Positions 25,402 to 34,961 of a stretch of 64,000 nt of DNA are shown in pieces; position 1 is the first letter of the stretch, and the number at the start of each line of letters is the position of its first letter. The DNA lies in the NCBI GenBank assembly GCA_003164295.1, contig PLTA01000024.1:1-64000 (forward strand). Direction: 5' to 3'. Source of the DNA: Candidatus Bathyarchaeota archaeon. Its GTDB lineage: Archaea > Thermoproteota > Bathyarchaeia > Bathyarchaeales > Bathycorpusculaceae. A model generated the notes under the pieces. That model was not told the DNA's origin. It ran no database searches and was given only the letters and a program-made list of their open reading frames with translations. Position numbers and translations under genes: made by a program.

Positions 25402-26082
25402 TTGAATGTTTTGTCACAACCAATGCCTCCCTCAGCGATAGATTGGAATAATCTCTTCTACTTGGCAGCCTACATAGCATTAATAGCGGTAGCAATTGTC
25501 ATGGTGGCAATGGTTTATTTTGTAATAAAATACCGCCAAAGAAAGGGACAGACCAAATTTATTACGCCTATTGGCTTATCAAAAAGCCGGGCAAGAGAAG
25601 CCATGATATTCGCTTCAATCTCGATTATTCTTTTGCTTAGCTTAACTATAGCATCATATCGGCTAACGCCAAATGCGCGGTTTCCTCCGCCCGTTTCTGA
25701 GAGCCTAGTTATCAAAGTTACAGCGTACCAGTGGGATTTTAGGTTTACTTATCCCAACGGTTATAACATTACTGGAACCTGCAATGTTCCAGCTAATAAA
25801 AGCATCATTTTTAACGTAACAAGCACCGACGTCATGCATGGTTTTGGCTTGATGGATTTCAGAGTTAAAATTGAGGCCATACCTGGCAGGTATAATATTA
25901 TTGGAATAACGACTCCGTCTTTAGATGGAAACAGCGAGCTAAATTACACTATTCGCTGTTTTGAATACTGCGGGGTCGGGCACACTGACATGTCTGCGGC
26001 ACTTACTGTTATGGATCCTACAGCTTTTAACCAGTGGCTAAGCAATCAGACAACTTCCAACTCAACTGTACCTGGAGGTTAA
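25402..26082 (+). CDS. coxB: cytochrome c oxidase subunit II
   Basis: 226 residues: two membrane spans (about 18-43 and 66-86), then an extracytoplasmic cupredoxin domain with a complete CuA site: His146, Cys186, Glu188, Cys190, His194, Met197 (CFEYCGVGHTDM). It receives electrons and passes them to subunit I. No haem c motif is fused. TTG starts at 25402 and 25411 are both possible. It is the first gene of the oxidase operon, which is tightly packed. Confidence 0.93.
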   Translation: MNVLSQPMPPSAIDWNNLFYLAAYIALIAVAIVMVAMVYFVIKYRQRKGQTKFITPIGLSKSRAREAMIFASISIILLLSLTIASYRLTPNARFPPPVSESLVIKVTAYQWDFRFTYPNGYNITGTCNVPANKSIIFNVTSTDVMHGFGLMDFRVKIEAIPGRYNIIGITTPSLDGNSELNYTIRCFEYCGVGHTDMSAALTVMDPTAFNQWLSNQTTSNSTVPGG

Positions 26083-26086
26083 AAGA

Positions 26087-27703
26087 TTGTACAATGATTT
26101 CTCCATCAAAGATTGGTTAACTACGACTAACCACAAACGGGTAGGCATACTTTACATTGTAACTGCTGTGTTCTTTCTAATCGTAGCGGGTTCACTTGGC
26201 ATGCTGATGAGAACCCAGCTTGCCTCGCCAGAGGAAACTTTCCTCACTCCTTTCACTTATGGGCAAATCGTAACTTTGCATGGACTTTTGATGATCCTGT
26301 GGGTTCTCACACCCCTTGGAGCTGGAATAGCAAACTACATTGTACCCCTGCAAATAGGCGCTAAAGACCTAGCTTTTCCGCGTTTAAATGCTATGAGCTA
26401 CTGGACGTATCTTTTTAGCGGATTACTTCTTGTTGGAACGGTGTTTCTTCCAGGCGGTAGCGCAAATAATGGTTGGACTCTTTATGCACCCCTAAACACT
26501 ATACAATTCTCCCCTCAAGCAGGAACGACGCTTACCGCGTTGGCACTGGCGTTATTCGCAGTTTCAGTTACAATGTCCTCAATTAACTTCATCACAACCA
26601 TTGTAAAACACAGAGCTAAGGGCGTAACGTGGACGCGTCTACCTGTTTTCACTTGGTCCATACTGATGACCATGGCGCTGGCACTTTTCGCATTTCCCCC
26701 ATTAGCCGCAGGATTGTTGCTGCTAGCAACTGATAGAGTCGTTGGAACCGTATTCTTTAGTTCAACGCAGGGAGGCAGCATTCTGTGGGAAGAACTTTTC
26801 TGGTTCTTCGGGCATCCAGAAGTTTACATAGTTGTATTTCCTGCCTTAGGCATAATCGCCGAAGTTTTCATGACATTTGCTAAGAAACAAATGTTTCAGA
26901 AAAAAATTTTCATAATAGAGTTTGCTGCAGTAACTTTTCTTAGCCTGGGAGTTTGGATGCACCATATGTTCACAACCGGAGTAGATTACAATACATTGCA
27001 AGTTTTCTCTATTACGACGTTGGCTATTTCAGTTCCATTCGAAGGATTAGTTCTTGGCTTGGTGCTAACTCTATACAAAGGCAATATCAAGCTAACAGCG
27101 CCAATGTTATACTGTTTAGCCGCAATTTTTACCGTAACTTTAGGCGGCGTCACCGGAGTTTTACAAGCATTTCCAGTTTTAGACTACGCCTTCAACGGTA
27201 CATACTGGATTGTAGGCCACTTTCACTACGTTATGGCCGGAACAACACTTTTCGCGCTTATAGCAGGTCTCTATTATTGGTGGCCAAAAATAACTAAAAG
27301 AAAATATAACGAAAAATTTGCCAAAATAGTTTTTGCGATTTCCTTCATTGGATTTAATGTTCTATATTTTCCTTACTTTTTCCTCTTGGACATGCCCAGG
27401 AGAATAGCCACTTACGCAGCCAGCACAGGATGGGCATCATTGAATTTTGATGCGACCGTTGGAGCTTTTGTTTTCGGACCAGCCATACTGCTAACTCTTG
27501 CAAATCTGATTATAAGCTACAGAAAAAATGAAGAGTGCGAACCGAACCCATGGGGGGCAAGGGAGATGGAATGGACAGGCAACTACAGCGGATTAGCTCC
27601 TGATAATCAATCGACGAACGCACTCAACGTCGCTGAAAAAACTTCTGACTCATCGTTTGCAGCTGAGAATTCAAAGGTATCTGAGAATGGTGATTTAAAA
27701 TGA
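26087..27703 (+). CDS. coxA: haem-copper oxidase subunit I (A-type)
   Basis: 538 residues with about twelve spans. Haem ligands His65 (TLHGLLM), His378 and His380 (VGHFHYVMAGT region); CuB ligands His243, His292, His293; the His243-Tyr247 pair in GHPEVY is the cross-linked His-Tyr of A-type oxidases. It reduces oxygen to water and pumps protons. The start is TTG at 26087 with GGAGGT 8 nt upstream. The C-terminal 40 residues are polar and lineage-specific. Its stop overlaps the next start. Confidence 0.96.
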   Translation: MYNDFSIKDWLTTTNHKRVGILYIVTAVFFLIVAGSLGMLMRTQLASPEETFLTPFTYGQIVTLHGLLMILWVLTPLGAGIANYIVPLQIGAKDLAFPRLNAMSYWTYLFSGLLLVGTVFLPGGSANNGWTLYAPLNTIQFSPQAGTTLTALALALFAVSVTMSSINFITTIVKHRAKGVTWTRLPVFTWSILMTMALALFAFPPLAAGLLLLATDRVVGTVFFSSTQGGSILWEELFWFFGHPEVYIVVFPALGIIAEVFMTFAKKQMFQKKIFIIEFAAVTFLSLGVWMHHMFTTGVDYNTLQVFSITTLAISVPFEGLVLGLVLTLYKGNIKLTAPMLYCLAAIFTVTLGGVTGVLQAFPVLDYAFNGTYWIVGHFHYVMAGTTLFALIAGLYYWWPKITKRKYNEKFAKIVFAISFIGFNVLYFPYFFLLDMPRRIATYAASTGWASLNFDATVGAFVFGPAILLTLANLIISYRKNEECEPNPWGAREMEWTGNYSGLAPDNQSTNALNVAEKTSDSSFAAENSKVSENGDLK

Positions 27704-28473
27704 AAGATGAAGACAGACCTACTGAAGAAAACAAAGCTACCTTCTTGCCGCTGATACTTGCAGCAGGAATCGCAGTTTTACTGCTCGGAATTGTTATTTA
27801 TATTCCCCTCATTATTGCGGGATTAGTTATCATAGCTGCGGCAATATTCAAAGTTTTCAAAGATGGTGCTTCAGAGAAATTCGCGCAACGCAAACAAGCT
27901 GATGAAGAAACTTATCCGCTTGAAACAGTAAGTAAGGAGAAACTTGGTTTATGGATTTTTCTTGCATCGGAGATCTTAATTTTTGGATCGCTTATCGTTT
28001 CTTACCTTTATGTTCGGGTGAGCAGCGGTTCATGGCCTGTTGCTACGCAAACGCATAACGTTTTTCTTGGAATGACGAACACCATTATTCTGCTCACAAG
28101 TAGTTTGACAATGATTTTAGGTCTTTACTTTATACGATTGGGTAATGTTAAGGCATTAAAGTTTTGTTTAGGCGGCACTTTTGCTTTAGGATTATCTTTC
28201 CTTGCAATAAAACTTGGAATTGAATGGCCCGCCCTCATCAAAAGCGGCTTCACCATAAACAGCGGCTTACCAGCATCCAGCTATTTTGTATTAACTGGTC
28301 TTCATGCTGCACATGTTGCAGTTGGTTTAGTGGGTGTCGGATACCTCATGTTTAGAGCCTACACCGGAGGATTCACCAGCACAAATCATGTTGCTGTCGA
28401 AAACATCGGTTTATATTGGCATTTCGTGGACATCGTTTGGATGATCCTTTTCCCACTATTCTATTTGATTTAG
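27700..28473 (+). CDS. coxC: cytochrome c oxidase subunit III
   Basis: 257 residues. An N-terminal double-span extension (about 14-50) precedes the five-span subunit III core with LGLWIFLASEILIFGSL, the HNVFLGMTNTIILLTSS helix and the final GLYWHFVDIVWMILFPLFY. Subunit III stabilises the proton-pumping core. It has a 4-bp overlap with coxA. Confidence 0.93.
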   Translation: MKDEDRPTEENKATFLPLILAAGIAVLLLGIVIYIPLIIAGLVIIAAAIFKVFKDGASEKFAQRKQADEETYPLETVSKEKLGLWIFLASEILIFGSLIVSYLYVRVSSGSWPVATQTHNVFLGMTNTIILLTSSLTMILGLYFIRLGNVKALKFCLGGTFALGLSFLAIKLGIEWPALIKSGFTINSGLPASSYFVLTGLHAAHVAVGLVGVGYLMFRAYTGGFTSTNHVAVENIGLYWHFVDIVWMILFPLFYLI

Positions 28474-28481
28474 GTGAAAAA

Positions 28482-28751
28482 ATGCCCGGAATTAAACTCT
28501 ATATTGGAATATGGCTTGGACTTGTAATTGCAACCGTAATGGAAGTTGTAGTCCGATCACTGCCTGGAACAGCATCACTAATTGTGCTGATCATAAGTCT
28601 AATTGCCGCTGCAAAAGCCACAGCCATAGCGTTGTACTATCAACACCTGCGATATGATGGAATTAGACTCTCTGCCCTTCCAATAGCGGCGGTCATAGGC
28701 ATTGTTTTTCTTGCAGTCTCCGCTGCCATGACTATCTCTATGGGGATGTAA
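28482..28751 (+). CDS. coxD: cytochrome c oxidase subunit IV (prokaryotic type)
   Basis: 89 residues, three membrane spans, with the family pattern IATVMEVVVRSL and KATAIALYYQHLRYD. The ATG at 28482 is chosen because AGGTGA stands just before it; an in-frame start at 28416 would overlap coxC widely. Small accessory subunit of the oxidase. Confidence 0.82.
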   Translation: MPGIKLYIGIWLGLVIATVMEVVVRSLPGTASLIVLIISLIAAAKATAIALYYQHLRYDGIRLSALPIAAVIGIVFLAVSAAMTISMGM

Positions 28752-28757
28752 AAGCAA

Positions 28758-29255
28758 ATGCGTAAATCATACTTACCTCTCATTGCAATCATATTGCTAG
28801 CAGCAACTTTTTACTCGGCAACAATGATTGTACTTGTTCTTAACATCCAACCTCCTTTGATACCGACTTCAAGCGTTTCAGGTAAAACACCAACAGTAAA
28901 CGTATTGCTTTATGAGGGAGAAATAACAGGGAGCACTTATGGATTTGGCAACTCATCAACCACATTAACTTCGCCCGGACCAACGCTTACATTCAAAACT
29001 ACAGACATCGTGAACATAACAGTAATTAATGTTGGAAAGATGCCCCATGCTTTTGCAATAACCGACGCAGCTAAAACGGGAGCCAAAGTACTCTTCAACG
29101 CAGAAATCGCTTCAGCATCAAATCCGCTTCCTCCTGGACAACAAGGAACAATAATTTTTGCGCCAACCACTGCAGGCTCAGTGTATTATATTTGTCCTGT
29201 TCCAGGTCACGCTGAATCTGGAATGTATGGTTCAGTCACAATAACGAGTGGATAA
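28758..29255 (+). CDS. membrane-anchored type I copper protein (cupredoxin)
   Basis: 165 residues: one N-terminal span (about 7-29) that anchors a cupredoxin outside the cell. Type I copper ligands are His97 (MPHAF), Cys146, His151 and Met156 in CPVPGHAESGM. The layout matches sulfocyanin/plastocyanin-like electron carriers of archaea. Placed within the oxidase operon and with no cytochrome c seen, it is the likely electron donor to CuA. Confidence 0.88.
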   Translation: MRKSYLPLIAIILLAATFYSATMIVLVLNIQPPLIPTSSVSGKTPTVNVLLYEGEITGSTYGFGNSSTTLTSPGPTLTFKTTDIVNITVINVGKMPHAFAITDAAKTGAKVLFNAEIASASNPLPPGQQGTIIFAPTTAGSVYYICPVPGHAESGMYGSVTITSG

Positions 29256-30146
29256 AAAATCAAGCGAATTTACAACAAAATTAAAATAAAAATAGGCAAT
29301 TACTTAGAGCTCACCAAACCCAAGGTTACACTGCTGAACTTGCTTGTCGGTGTCACCTGCTTTGTTCTAGCAGCCTTCCCTACTATAAACTGGTCCAAAC
29401 TCGCATTTTTTTTGATCGTCGGCTACATGGCGGCAGGAGGCTGCGGTGTTTTAAACAGCGTTTACGACCAAGATATTGATAAGCTAATGATTCGTACTTC
29501 AAAAAGAGCAATCCCATCAGGTTACGTTTCACCTAAAAAAGGGATGACTTTTGGAGTATTAATGTTGACGTTAAGCTATGTTCTCTCTTACTTTTTCTTT
29601 AACTCTTTAACTGTTTTGATGCTGGGCCTTGGAACAGCGTTTTACCTAATTATTTATACTATTTGGCTCAAACGTATCAGCCCATGGAACGTGGTAATAG
29701 GTGGCTTCGCAGGTTGTTTCGCTGGACTTTCAGGTTGGACCGCAGCCGCGAACACTCTAAGTTTGATGCCTATGCTAGTTGCAATGCTGGATTTTCTTTG
29801 GACACCCGGTCATCTTTGGGGTCTAGCCATCAAAAAGATGAGTGAGTACAAGAAAGCTGGAATCCCAATGTTACCTGTTATATCGGGCATTAGTAAAGCT
29901 TCGAAGGTTGTTTTTCTATTGAATATTTTAACGGTTGCTTTCTCATTTATATTACCACTTGCGCATTTAGCGGGCACTGTTTATCTGGTTGTGGCTTTTG
30001 CGGCAGGTGGGGTGTTTCTTTTTCAAAACCGAGGATTACTTTTTAGCGTTTCTGAAAGTGCTGGATTCAAGGTATTTGTTGCTTCAATGCCGTATTTAGC
30101 ATGCTTAATGCTGGGGTTAATTATTGACAAATTAATTTTGCTCTAA
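29248..30146 (+). CDS. ctaB: protohaem IX farnesyltransferase (haem O synthase), one base missing near the start
   Basis: Membrane prenyltransferase with the Asp-rich motif NSVYDQDIDKLMIRT and the second motif DFLWTPGHLWGLA; it makes haem O from protohaem for the oxidase. The frame with the conserved N-terminus (NYLELTKPKVTLL, from 29298) has no ATG/GTG/TTG before the TTG at 29340. One A added to the A-run at 29283-29286 joins it to a GTG at 29248 that overlaps the cupredoxin stop and reads MDKKSSEFTTKLKIKIGNY. If no base is missing, translation would have to begin at 29340. No CtaA is in the window. Confidence 0.87.
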
Positions 30147-30152
30147 GTTAGC

Positions 30153-30728
30153 TTAATCTTTGAGATGCGATTTTCGGGTTACTTCACTAATTTTTTCTAC
30201 CCTATCTGTCCATCCGAGGCTGCAGTAGAGTTCAGATGCTATTGAAAGAGGAATTACAGCTATTTTTTTCCCAACAACATAGATGTATTCAGGAGTAAAT
30301 TCGAAAACATCACCCCACTCCCACTCTCCGACTTTAAATTGTAAATCCCCTTCAACTTTAACTTTAACAGCGTTTAAGTTAAAATCAAAAAAGTAGCCTC
30401 TAGTATAAACTAGGAATTCTTTTCCTTCAATCACTGCATTTCTGGATAGACACTGAACTTGAAAAGCGATTTGCTCAGGTTTAAATTCTTGAACGATCTG
30501 AAAAATCTTTTCCGCATCAGTTTTGGATGTAACGATTTCGATGCAACTAGGTTCAACTTGAACTATTTTTAGTCGCTCCGCCAATTCTCCTCTTAAAGCC
30601 CAACTAATGTTTTTCCCATCAAGTTTTTCATGCAAAATTAGTAGTGCGTTGAAATATTCCCGCGGAATGACACTTACAAAATGATTAAATTGATCCCAAA
30701 ATTCTTTTTTTGAAATACTCATGCTCAA
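30153..30728 (-). CDS. nucleotidyltransferase-fold protein, function unknown
   Basis: 191 residues. The N-terminal helix HFVSVIPREYFNALLILHEKL and WALRGELAERL, followed by strands with CIEIVTS, resemble the minimal nucleotidyltransferase fold, though the catalytic GS...DxD pattern is not intact (GE in place of GS). It could be a degenerate or non-catalytic relative. Convergent with ctaB. Confidence 0.5.
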   Translation of the reverse strand: MSMSISKKEFWDQFNHFVSVIPREYFNALLILHEKLDGKNISWALRGELAERLKIVQVEPSCIEIVTSKTDAEKIFQIVQEFKPEQIAFQVQCLSRNAVIEGKEFLVYTRGYFFDFNLNAVKVKVEGDLQFKVGEWEWGDVFEFTPEYIYVVGKKIAVIPLSIASELYCSLGWTDRVEKISEVTRKSHLKD

Positions 30729-30760
30729 ACGCTCAAAATAAAAAATGGAAAGCTGGTCGA

Positions 30761-32578
30761 TTAGACCAGTGAGCCACCATTTGCTAGGTACGTCTTTATG
30801 CCATCAGCTGCAAGATAAGCCATGGCGCCGGCAACGTGTGTGCCTGCGGTTATGTTATCTCCGAAAGTGTCGCAGATTTCTCCAGCAGCGAACAAGTTTT
30901 CGGTGGTCCAGCATTGCATCCACTTGTTAAACACGGAAGTTGCCTGATCTGTTCCTGTCCGTGCACCGCCTCGTGTGTGGTGTCCCCACCAATCGATGTG
31001 CTGAGTAAGTTCTGCAATGTTGGTTTTCTTGATTGTTGATGCATTACCCATTTTACCTAAAATATCAGTGATAAGCGTTGTTTTGTTAATTAGGTAATTT
31101 GAGGTGCGCCAAGTGTTGGCATCCCAATCATTGGTTATTCTCGCGCTTGGGTCACCATAAATGTCATAGTAGTGTGGGTCTAAGTCAGCATAATGTTCAA
31201 GGACAGGTAAAGTAGGACCAGTACCAGAAAGTGTGGCTGTAATTTTTTGAGGAATTCGCTGATCTTTTATGGATGCTTTCCAAGCGCTGCCAAAAGTTGT
31301 TGAACCAGGGAAATAATTTGTAAAAGTGCTTGGTCCGCCTCCTAAGTAGGTTCCAAAGCTTAAACTAACTCCTCCCATGAAAGTCAAATCGTCGGTGTGT
31401 TTGTAATTTGGGTTCGCTTCGTTGAGATCCATTATAGCGTATCCACCACCAGAACCATTTCCGCTACAGTAAGTGTTAGCTCCGATGTCTAACTGTACGC
31501 TGGCACTTGAAGTTGTTGGGTAGTAGCCAAATTGTAGTCCTCTTCCTAATGAACCAGTGTGACTAACAGGGTCATATGGCTGACCAATTCCTGAAAGAAG
31601 CATTGCTCTTATCAAGTTATAACCCCATAAGCCGTTAAAGACAACTTTTGCAGGTTGAATATGTACTTGACCAGTCGCATCATAATATCTTACGGCTGTT
31701 GCTTTGCCTGTACTATCTGTGTCAATGCGAAATACGTATGAATCTAATCGCATATCAAATAAGCCAGTATTCATCGCAGCAGGTATCGTTGTAACATGAG
31801 AACTGCTTTTAGCCCCTACTTCACAAGGGTAGTTACAGAGACCGCCGCACCAACCACAGTATACACAACTATTTCGGGAAATACCATATTGATTTGTATA
31901 ACCGCCGCTTATCAAGCCGCTGACCGAGGGGAAGGGAGTGTAGCCTAGGCTTGTTACAGCATTTTTGAAAATAGGTGCATATGCGGTTTCTGGGTGAGGT
32001 GGCATCGGAAATTTGGCGTTTGGTATGAAAGGATCTTGGTTTGTTCCCACCACACCGATTGCCTGTTCCCAAGAGTTATAATATGGGACCATGTCGTCAT
32101 AAGTAACTGGCCAATCTTCTAAGTCCGGTGTCCCGCCTGCAACATTACTCAAAAAAGTATTGTAGCCATCTTGTCCATACTTGTCAATCGACATTGTAAC
32201 CGGTTGATATGACCAAGGTGAAAACCTGCCTAAGCCGCCACCATAGTGAGTTGCTGCACCTCCGACTCCGTGGCCTAATGCGTGATATTGAACATTTTTT
32301 GTGTAACGTCTTACAGGTATAGCGAATTGATTCAAATTGTTTCTAATTGTATACGTTGAAATGTAAAGTGGGTGATCAAATTTTCGCTCTATATTAATGG
32401 CCCATTCGTCATCTTTGTTAGTTTGTACCCAATCAGTGTTGTAATCCCAAAATGGACCTTTATCTATGCCTACAACATTGTATTTTGCCGCGGTTAGTTC
32501 AGCTGCGATTGGACCACCAGTTTGCCCTAAACCGAGGACTACGACGTCCGTTTGTGGATGTGTAATTGGTGTTGACAT
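30761..32578 (-). CDS. GMC-type FAD oxidoreductase (gluconate/sugar dehydrogenase large subunit)
   Basis: 605 residues. FAD-binding GLGQTGG at 16-22, GHGVGGAATHYGG near 102-114, and the C-terminal AAGEICDTFG...GTHVAGAMAYLAADG. The cysteine cluster Cys238/241/244/248/252 matches the Fe-S-binding region of FAD-dependent glucose and gluconate dehydrogenases. It has no signal of its own and would be exported with the Tat subunit encoded 2 bp upstream. No cytochrome subunit is nearby, so the electron acceptor is open. The substrate is inferred as a sugar or sugar acid. Confidence 0.85.
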   Translation of the reverse strand: MSTPITHPQTDVVVLGLGQTGGPIAAELTAAKYNVVGIDKGPFWDYNTDWVQTNKDDEWAINIERKFDHPLYISTYTIRNNLNQFAIPVRRYTKNVQYHALGHGVGGAATHYGGGLGRFSPWSYQPVTMSIDKYGQDGYNTFLSNVAGGTPDLEDWPVTYDDMVPYYNSWEQAIGVVGTNQDPFIPNAKFPMPPHPETAYAPIFKNAVTSLGYTPFPSVSGLISGGYTNQYGISRNSCVYCGWCGGLCNYPCEVGAKSSSHVTTIPAAMNTGLFDMRLDSYVFRIDTDSTGKATAVRYYDATGQVHIQPAKVVFNGLWGYNLIRAMLLSGIGQPYDPVSHTGSLGRGLQFGYYPTTSSASVQLDIGANTYCSGNGSGGGYAIMDLNEANPNYKHTDDLTFMGGVSLSFGTYLGGGPSTFTNYFPGSTTFGSAWKASIKDQRIPQKITATLSGTGPTLPVLEHYADLDPHYYDIYGDPSARITNDWDANTWRTSNYLINKTTLITDILGKMGNASTIKKTNIAELTQHIDWWGHHTRGGARTGTDQATSVFNKWMQCWTTENLFAAGEICDTFGDNITAGTHVAGAMAYLAADGIKTYLANGGSLV

Positions 32579-32580
32579 TT

Positions 32581-33453
32581 TTATAACGCCTTCCCTGATT
32601 TCTGTAAATCACCTATACTGGCGGGTTTTAATCGAGTTGGCGTACCCGCAACCATTAACTTCCGTGCGCCCAAACCGATATCATCTCCCCAATAATTTCC
32701 ATTGAAAGCTATTAGTTCCCATCCGACTAAGCCTTTGTTTCCTCCATGAATTGGATCGGAGAAGAATCCTGCGATAACCATGTCGTAAACTTCATTGAAG
32801 AACTCTCCAGCTTTAGGACCTTGAAAAGCATTTTGCAACGCGGTGTTACTGGAGCTATTGTTGAATAAGTCTTGGAGAATGCTTGTTTGATCAGCAGAAG
32901 AAAGAGTTTCAAAGTTTCCACCTTTTGCCGCCTTGCTGTAAGTTTCAAGAAAAACTAGTCCTCGACGCCAGAACTCTCTTGGACTAAAAGCGTACTGATA
33001 GGCGGTACCAGCTTGTAATCTTGGGGCTATTGTACCGCTTGAATAAGTGATGGCGGTTTTTGTTGTGTTTGGATAAACTGCACCCATAACCGTTAATGCG
33101 CCAGTTTGAGGGGTGACAAATGGTCCTTGAAGAAACATGTTACCGCCTTTACCGTAATTTCCTGCTAACATATGGTCAATGAAATAGATGACTTGGGCTT
33201 CTTTTGCACCTGGACCAGTGCTATCGGTTGGAATTATTGCTTCGGCCAAAGCCTCAACTATCGGTTGTTCAGTTGGATTTAACGTTAGGAATACTTGTTG
33301 ACCCTGTGTAATTTGACTTTGCAGCTGATTAACTTGTGAGTGGTCGTTGTTAATGGTATTTTCCAATATAGGAATTTCAATTGCGCTCGCTACACCAGCA
33401 CCAATAGCTGCTGCAGCCCCAATTTTTATAAATTCTCGCCGATTCATTGGCAC
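32581..33453 (-). CDS. Tat-exported gluconate 2-dehydrogenase subunit 3-like protein
   Basis: 290 residues. The N-terminus NRREFIKIGAAAAIGAG is a Tat signal (twin Arg at 5-6). The body has the subunit 3 signature TEQPIVEALAEAIIPTD and RRGLVFLETYSK. Subunit 3 proteins chaperone and co-export the FAD large subunit, which is encoded immediately downstream. Confidence 0.85.
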   Translation of the reverse strand: MPMNRREFIKIGAAAAIGAGVASAIEIPILENTINNDHSQVNQLQSQITQGQQVFLTLNPTEQPIVEALAEAIIPTDSTGPGAKEAQVIYFIDHMLAGNYGKGGNMFLQGPFVTPQTGALTVMGAVYPNTTKTAITYSSGTIAPRLQAGTAYQYAFSPREFWRRGLVFLETYSKAAKGGNFETLSSADQTSILQDLFNNSSSNTALQNAFQGPKAGEFFNEVYDMVIAGFFSDPIHGGNKGLVGWELIAFNGNYWGDDIGLGARKLMVAGTPTRLKPASIGDLQKSGKAL

Positions 33454-33840
33454 CTAAAAAACCTCTAATAAAATCATTCTCAAGTTGGCATTTAAGCGTA
33501 TGTTGTCGTCTAGCGTTAGTAACAACTTGCAGATTAGTGCTTGCTTAGTTAGACCGGTTGGAGATCTTGCCGATTTAGACTAGAATGTAAATGTCAGGGA
33601 CTAATTTTGACTTTTTTAGACTTTATTCAACTTTTTTTGAATAATTTTAACTCAACCTGAAACTAAATTAAACACTAAATCCAAGAAGCAACTTAAAACA
33701 AGCTTTGAAAAAACAGAGCAAAGAACCACGCGTTAAGGCAAAGGCCACACCTATCAAAGCCCACAAAGGTAAGCCAATTAACTGCCTGATTAAGCTGTCC
33801 CTATCCAATCCATCCAACAAAGGAAGTTTTCTTAATTAGG
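33454..33840. other. intergenic; no convincing gene
   Basis: Contains T/A-rich promoter-like sequence for the minus-strand dehydrogenase pair. A 44-codon basic frame on the plus strand (TTG near 33701 to 33838) lacks an SD and is not supported. Confidence 0.35.
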
Positions 33841-34152
33841 TTATAACTCTGGAACTTCCTCAAAGTTGTCAGAAGCGACATTGTTTTTTAAGTCAGTTCT
33901 AAGAAACTCTTCACCATTAACAGTTACCAAATGTACGTCTTGCCCTTTTCGCCATTTGCCCATTGGAGTTCTAAAAACTGTTGCGTAGGTACATCCATTC
34001 TTTATTTTGGATATAAGGTCTGTTCTGGAAATAATAATGTGTTCACATACAACACAGCCAAAATCAGAATGACACTCCACAAAATCTATGTATATTTGGT
34101 CGTGGCTTGTTTTAACTGCAGAGATTAAGTAATCGGCCCATTTGTCCATCAT
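33841..34152 (-). CDS. DUF3892-like small protein
   Basis: 103 residues: WADYLISAVKTSHDQIYIDFV, then ISRTDLISKIKNGCTYATVF, and FLRTDLKNN near the end, the order found in DUF3892 proteins of unknown function. Single gene with its own promoter region. Confidence 0.6.
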   Translation of the reverse strand: MMDKWADYLISAVKTSHDQIYIDFVECHSDFGCVVCEHIIISRTDLISKIKNGCTYATVFRTPMGKWRKGQDVHLVTVNGEEFLRTDLKNNVASDNFEEVPEL

Positions 34153-34374
34153 TATCGCCTTCCGCTGTTTTATTTCAATGTATTATTTAACGTTTCTTGC
34201 ATATAAGAGACATGTTAAGAAAATATTTAGAAAGCAACTTACAAAATGCTTCATTTGCCTAATCGGAAATACCCAAACATAGAAGATCTACAATCTGTTG
34301 TCCTTTGCTTGAAACAAAAAATAAAAGGGAAACTGGTTTCTACCAGCGCCAATCCTAATTTTAAAAGGATTTCT

Positions 34375-34713
34375 TTAAAGTTTAAGCCAGAGTAGAATAC
34401 CCATAATTAAACCGTAAATAGCCAACGCTTCAGCCAACGCCACAATCAAGAAACTTCTAAAGAACGTTTCAGGTTTTTCAGCTAATGCACTAATGGCTGC
34501 GCTACCAGCTGCAGAAATGGCTATACCTGCACCTAAGCCGGGTAACCCAATTGCTAATGCAGCACCGATTGCAATGCCAACTCTGTCAAATTGCCCAGTT
34601 GTGGTTGTAGTAGTTGCATTTTGAACTGTATTGATTGTTAAAGCAGCTGCAACTCCCATGAGAGGCAGAAGCACAAGCGGAAGTATTACGAGTAATAATA
34701 GTTTAGTTTTCAA
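34375..34713 (-). CDS. atpK: A-type ATP synthase subunit K (proteolipid)
   Basis: 112 residues: an N-terminal hydrophobic leader (about 4-24) and a polar Thr-rich stretch, then the two-helix hairpin (GIAIGAALAIGLPGLGAGIAI and SFLIVALAEALAIYGLIMGI) with the ion-binding glutamate in AEALA. It forms the membrane rotor ring. Start TTG with GGAGTGAAG upstream. It is separated from the other ATP synthase genes by uspA and a small frame. Confidence 0.92.
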   Translation of the reverse strand: MKTKLLLLVILPLVLLPLMGVAAALTINTVQNATTTTTTGQFDRVGIAIGAALAIGLPGLGAGIAISAAGSAAISALAEKPETFFRSFLIVALAEALAIYGLIMGILLWLKL

Positions 34714-34804
34714 GCTACTTCACTCCATTCACATTGCACACAACAAGCTTAGCTATTAACTTTTTTATTAATTAAATTCTATTCAGTTCGTTAGAGGGAA
34801 CGGT

Positions 34805-34960
34805 TCAAAGCTTTTCACTCATTTTATTAGCTTTTTCTTTGAGTGCATTAATTTCTCCGCGAATTTTCATGATTTCTTCCTTAGTTGCCTGTTCGAGATC
34901 AAAGTTAAATTTCTTGAAATCTTTGTCTATCTTATTTTGTGCCAGATTCGTACCAACCAG
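34805..34960 (-). CDS. possible small coiled-coil protein without clear start
   Basis: The open frame encodes an amphipathic helical peptide (IDKDFKKFNFDLEQATKEE...NALKEKANKMSEKL) directly after uspA. No ATG, GTG or TTG begins it; a CTG at 34960 or a short form from an internal ATG are possible, as is a missing base. Composition looks coding. Confidence 0.3.
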   Translation of the reverse strand: MVGTNLAQNKIDKDFKKFNFDLEQATKEEIMKIRGEINALKEKANKMSEKL

Positions 34961-34961
34961 T

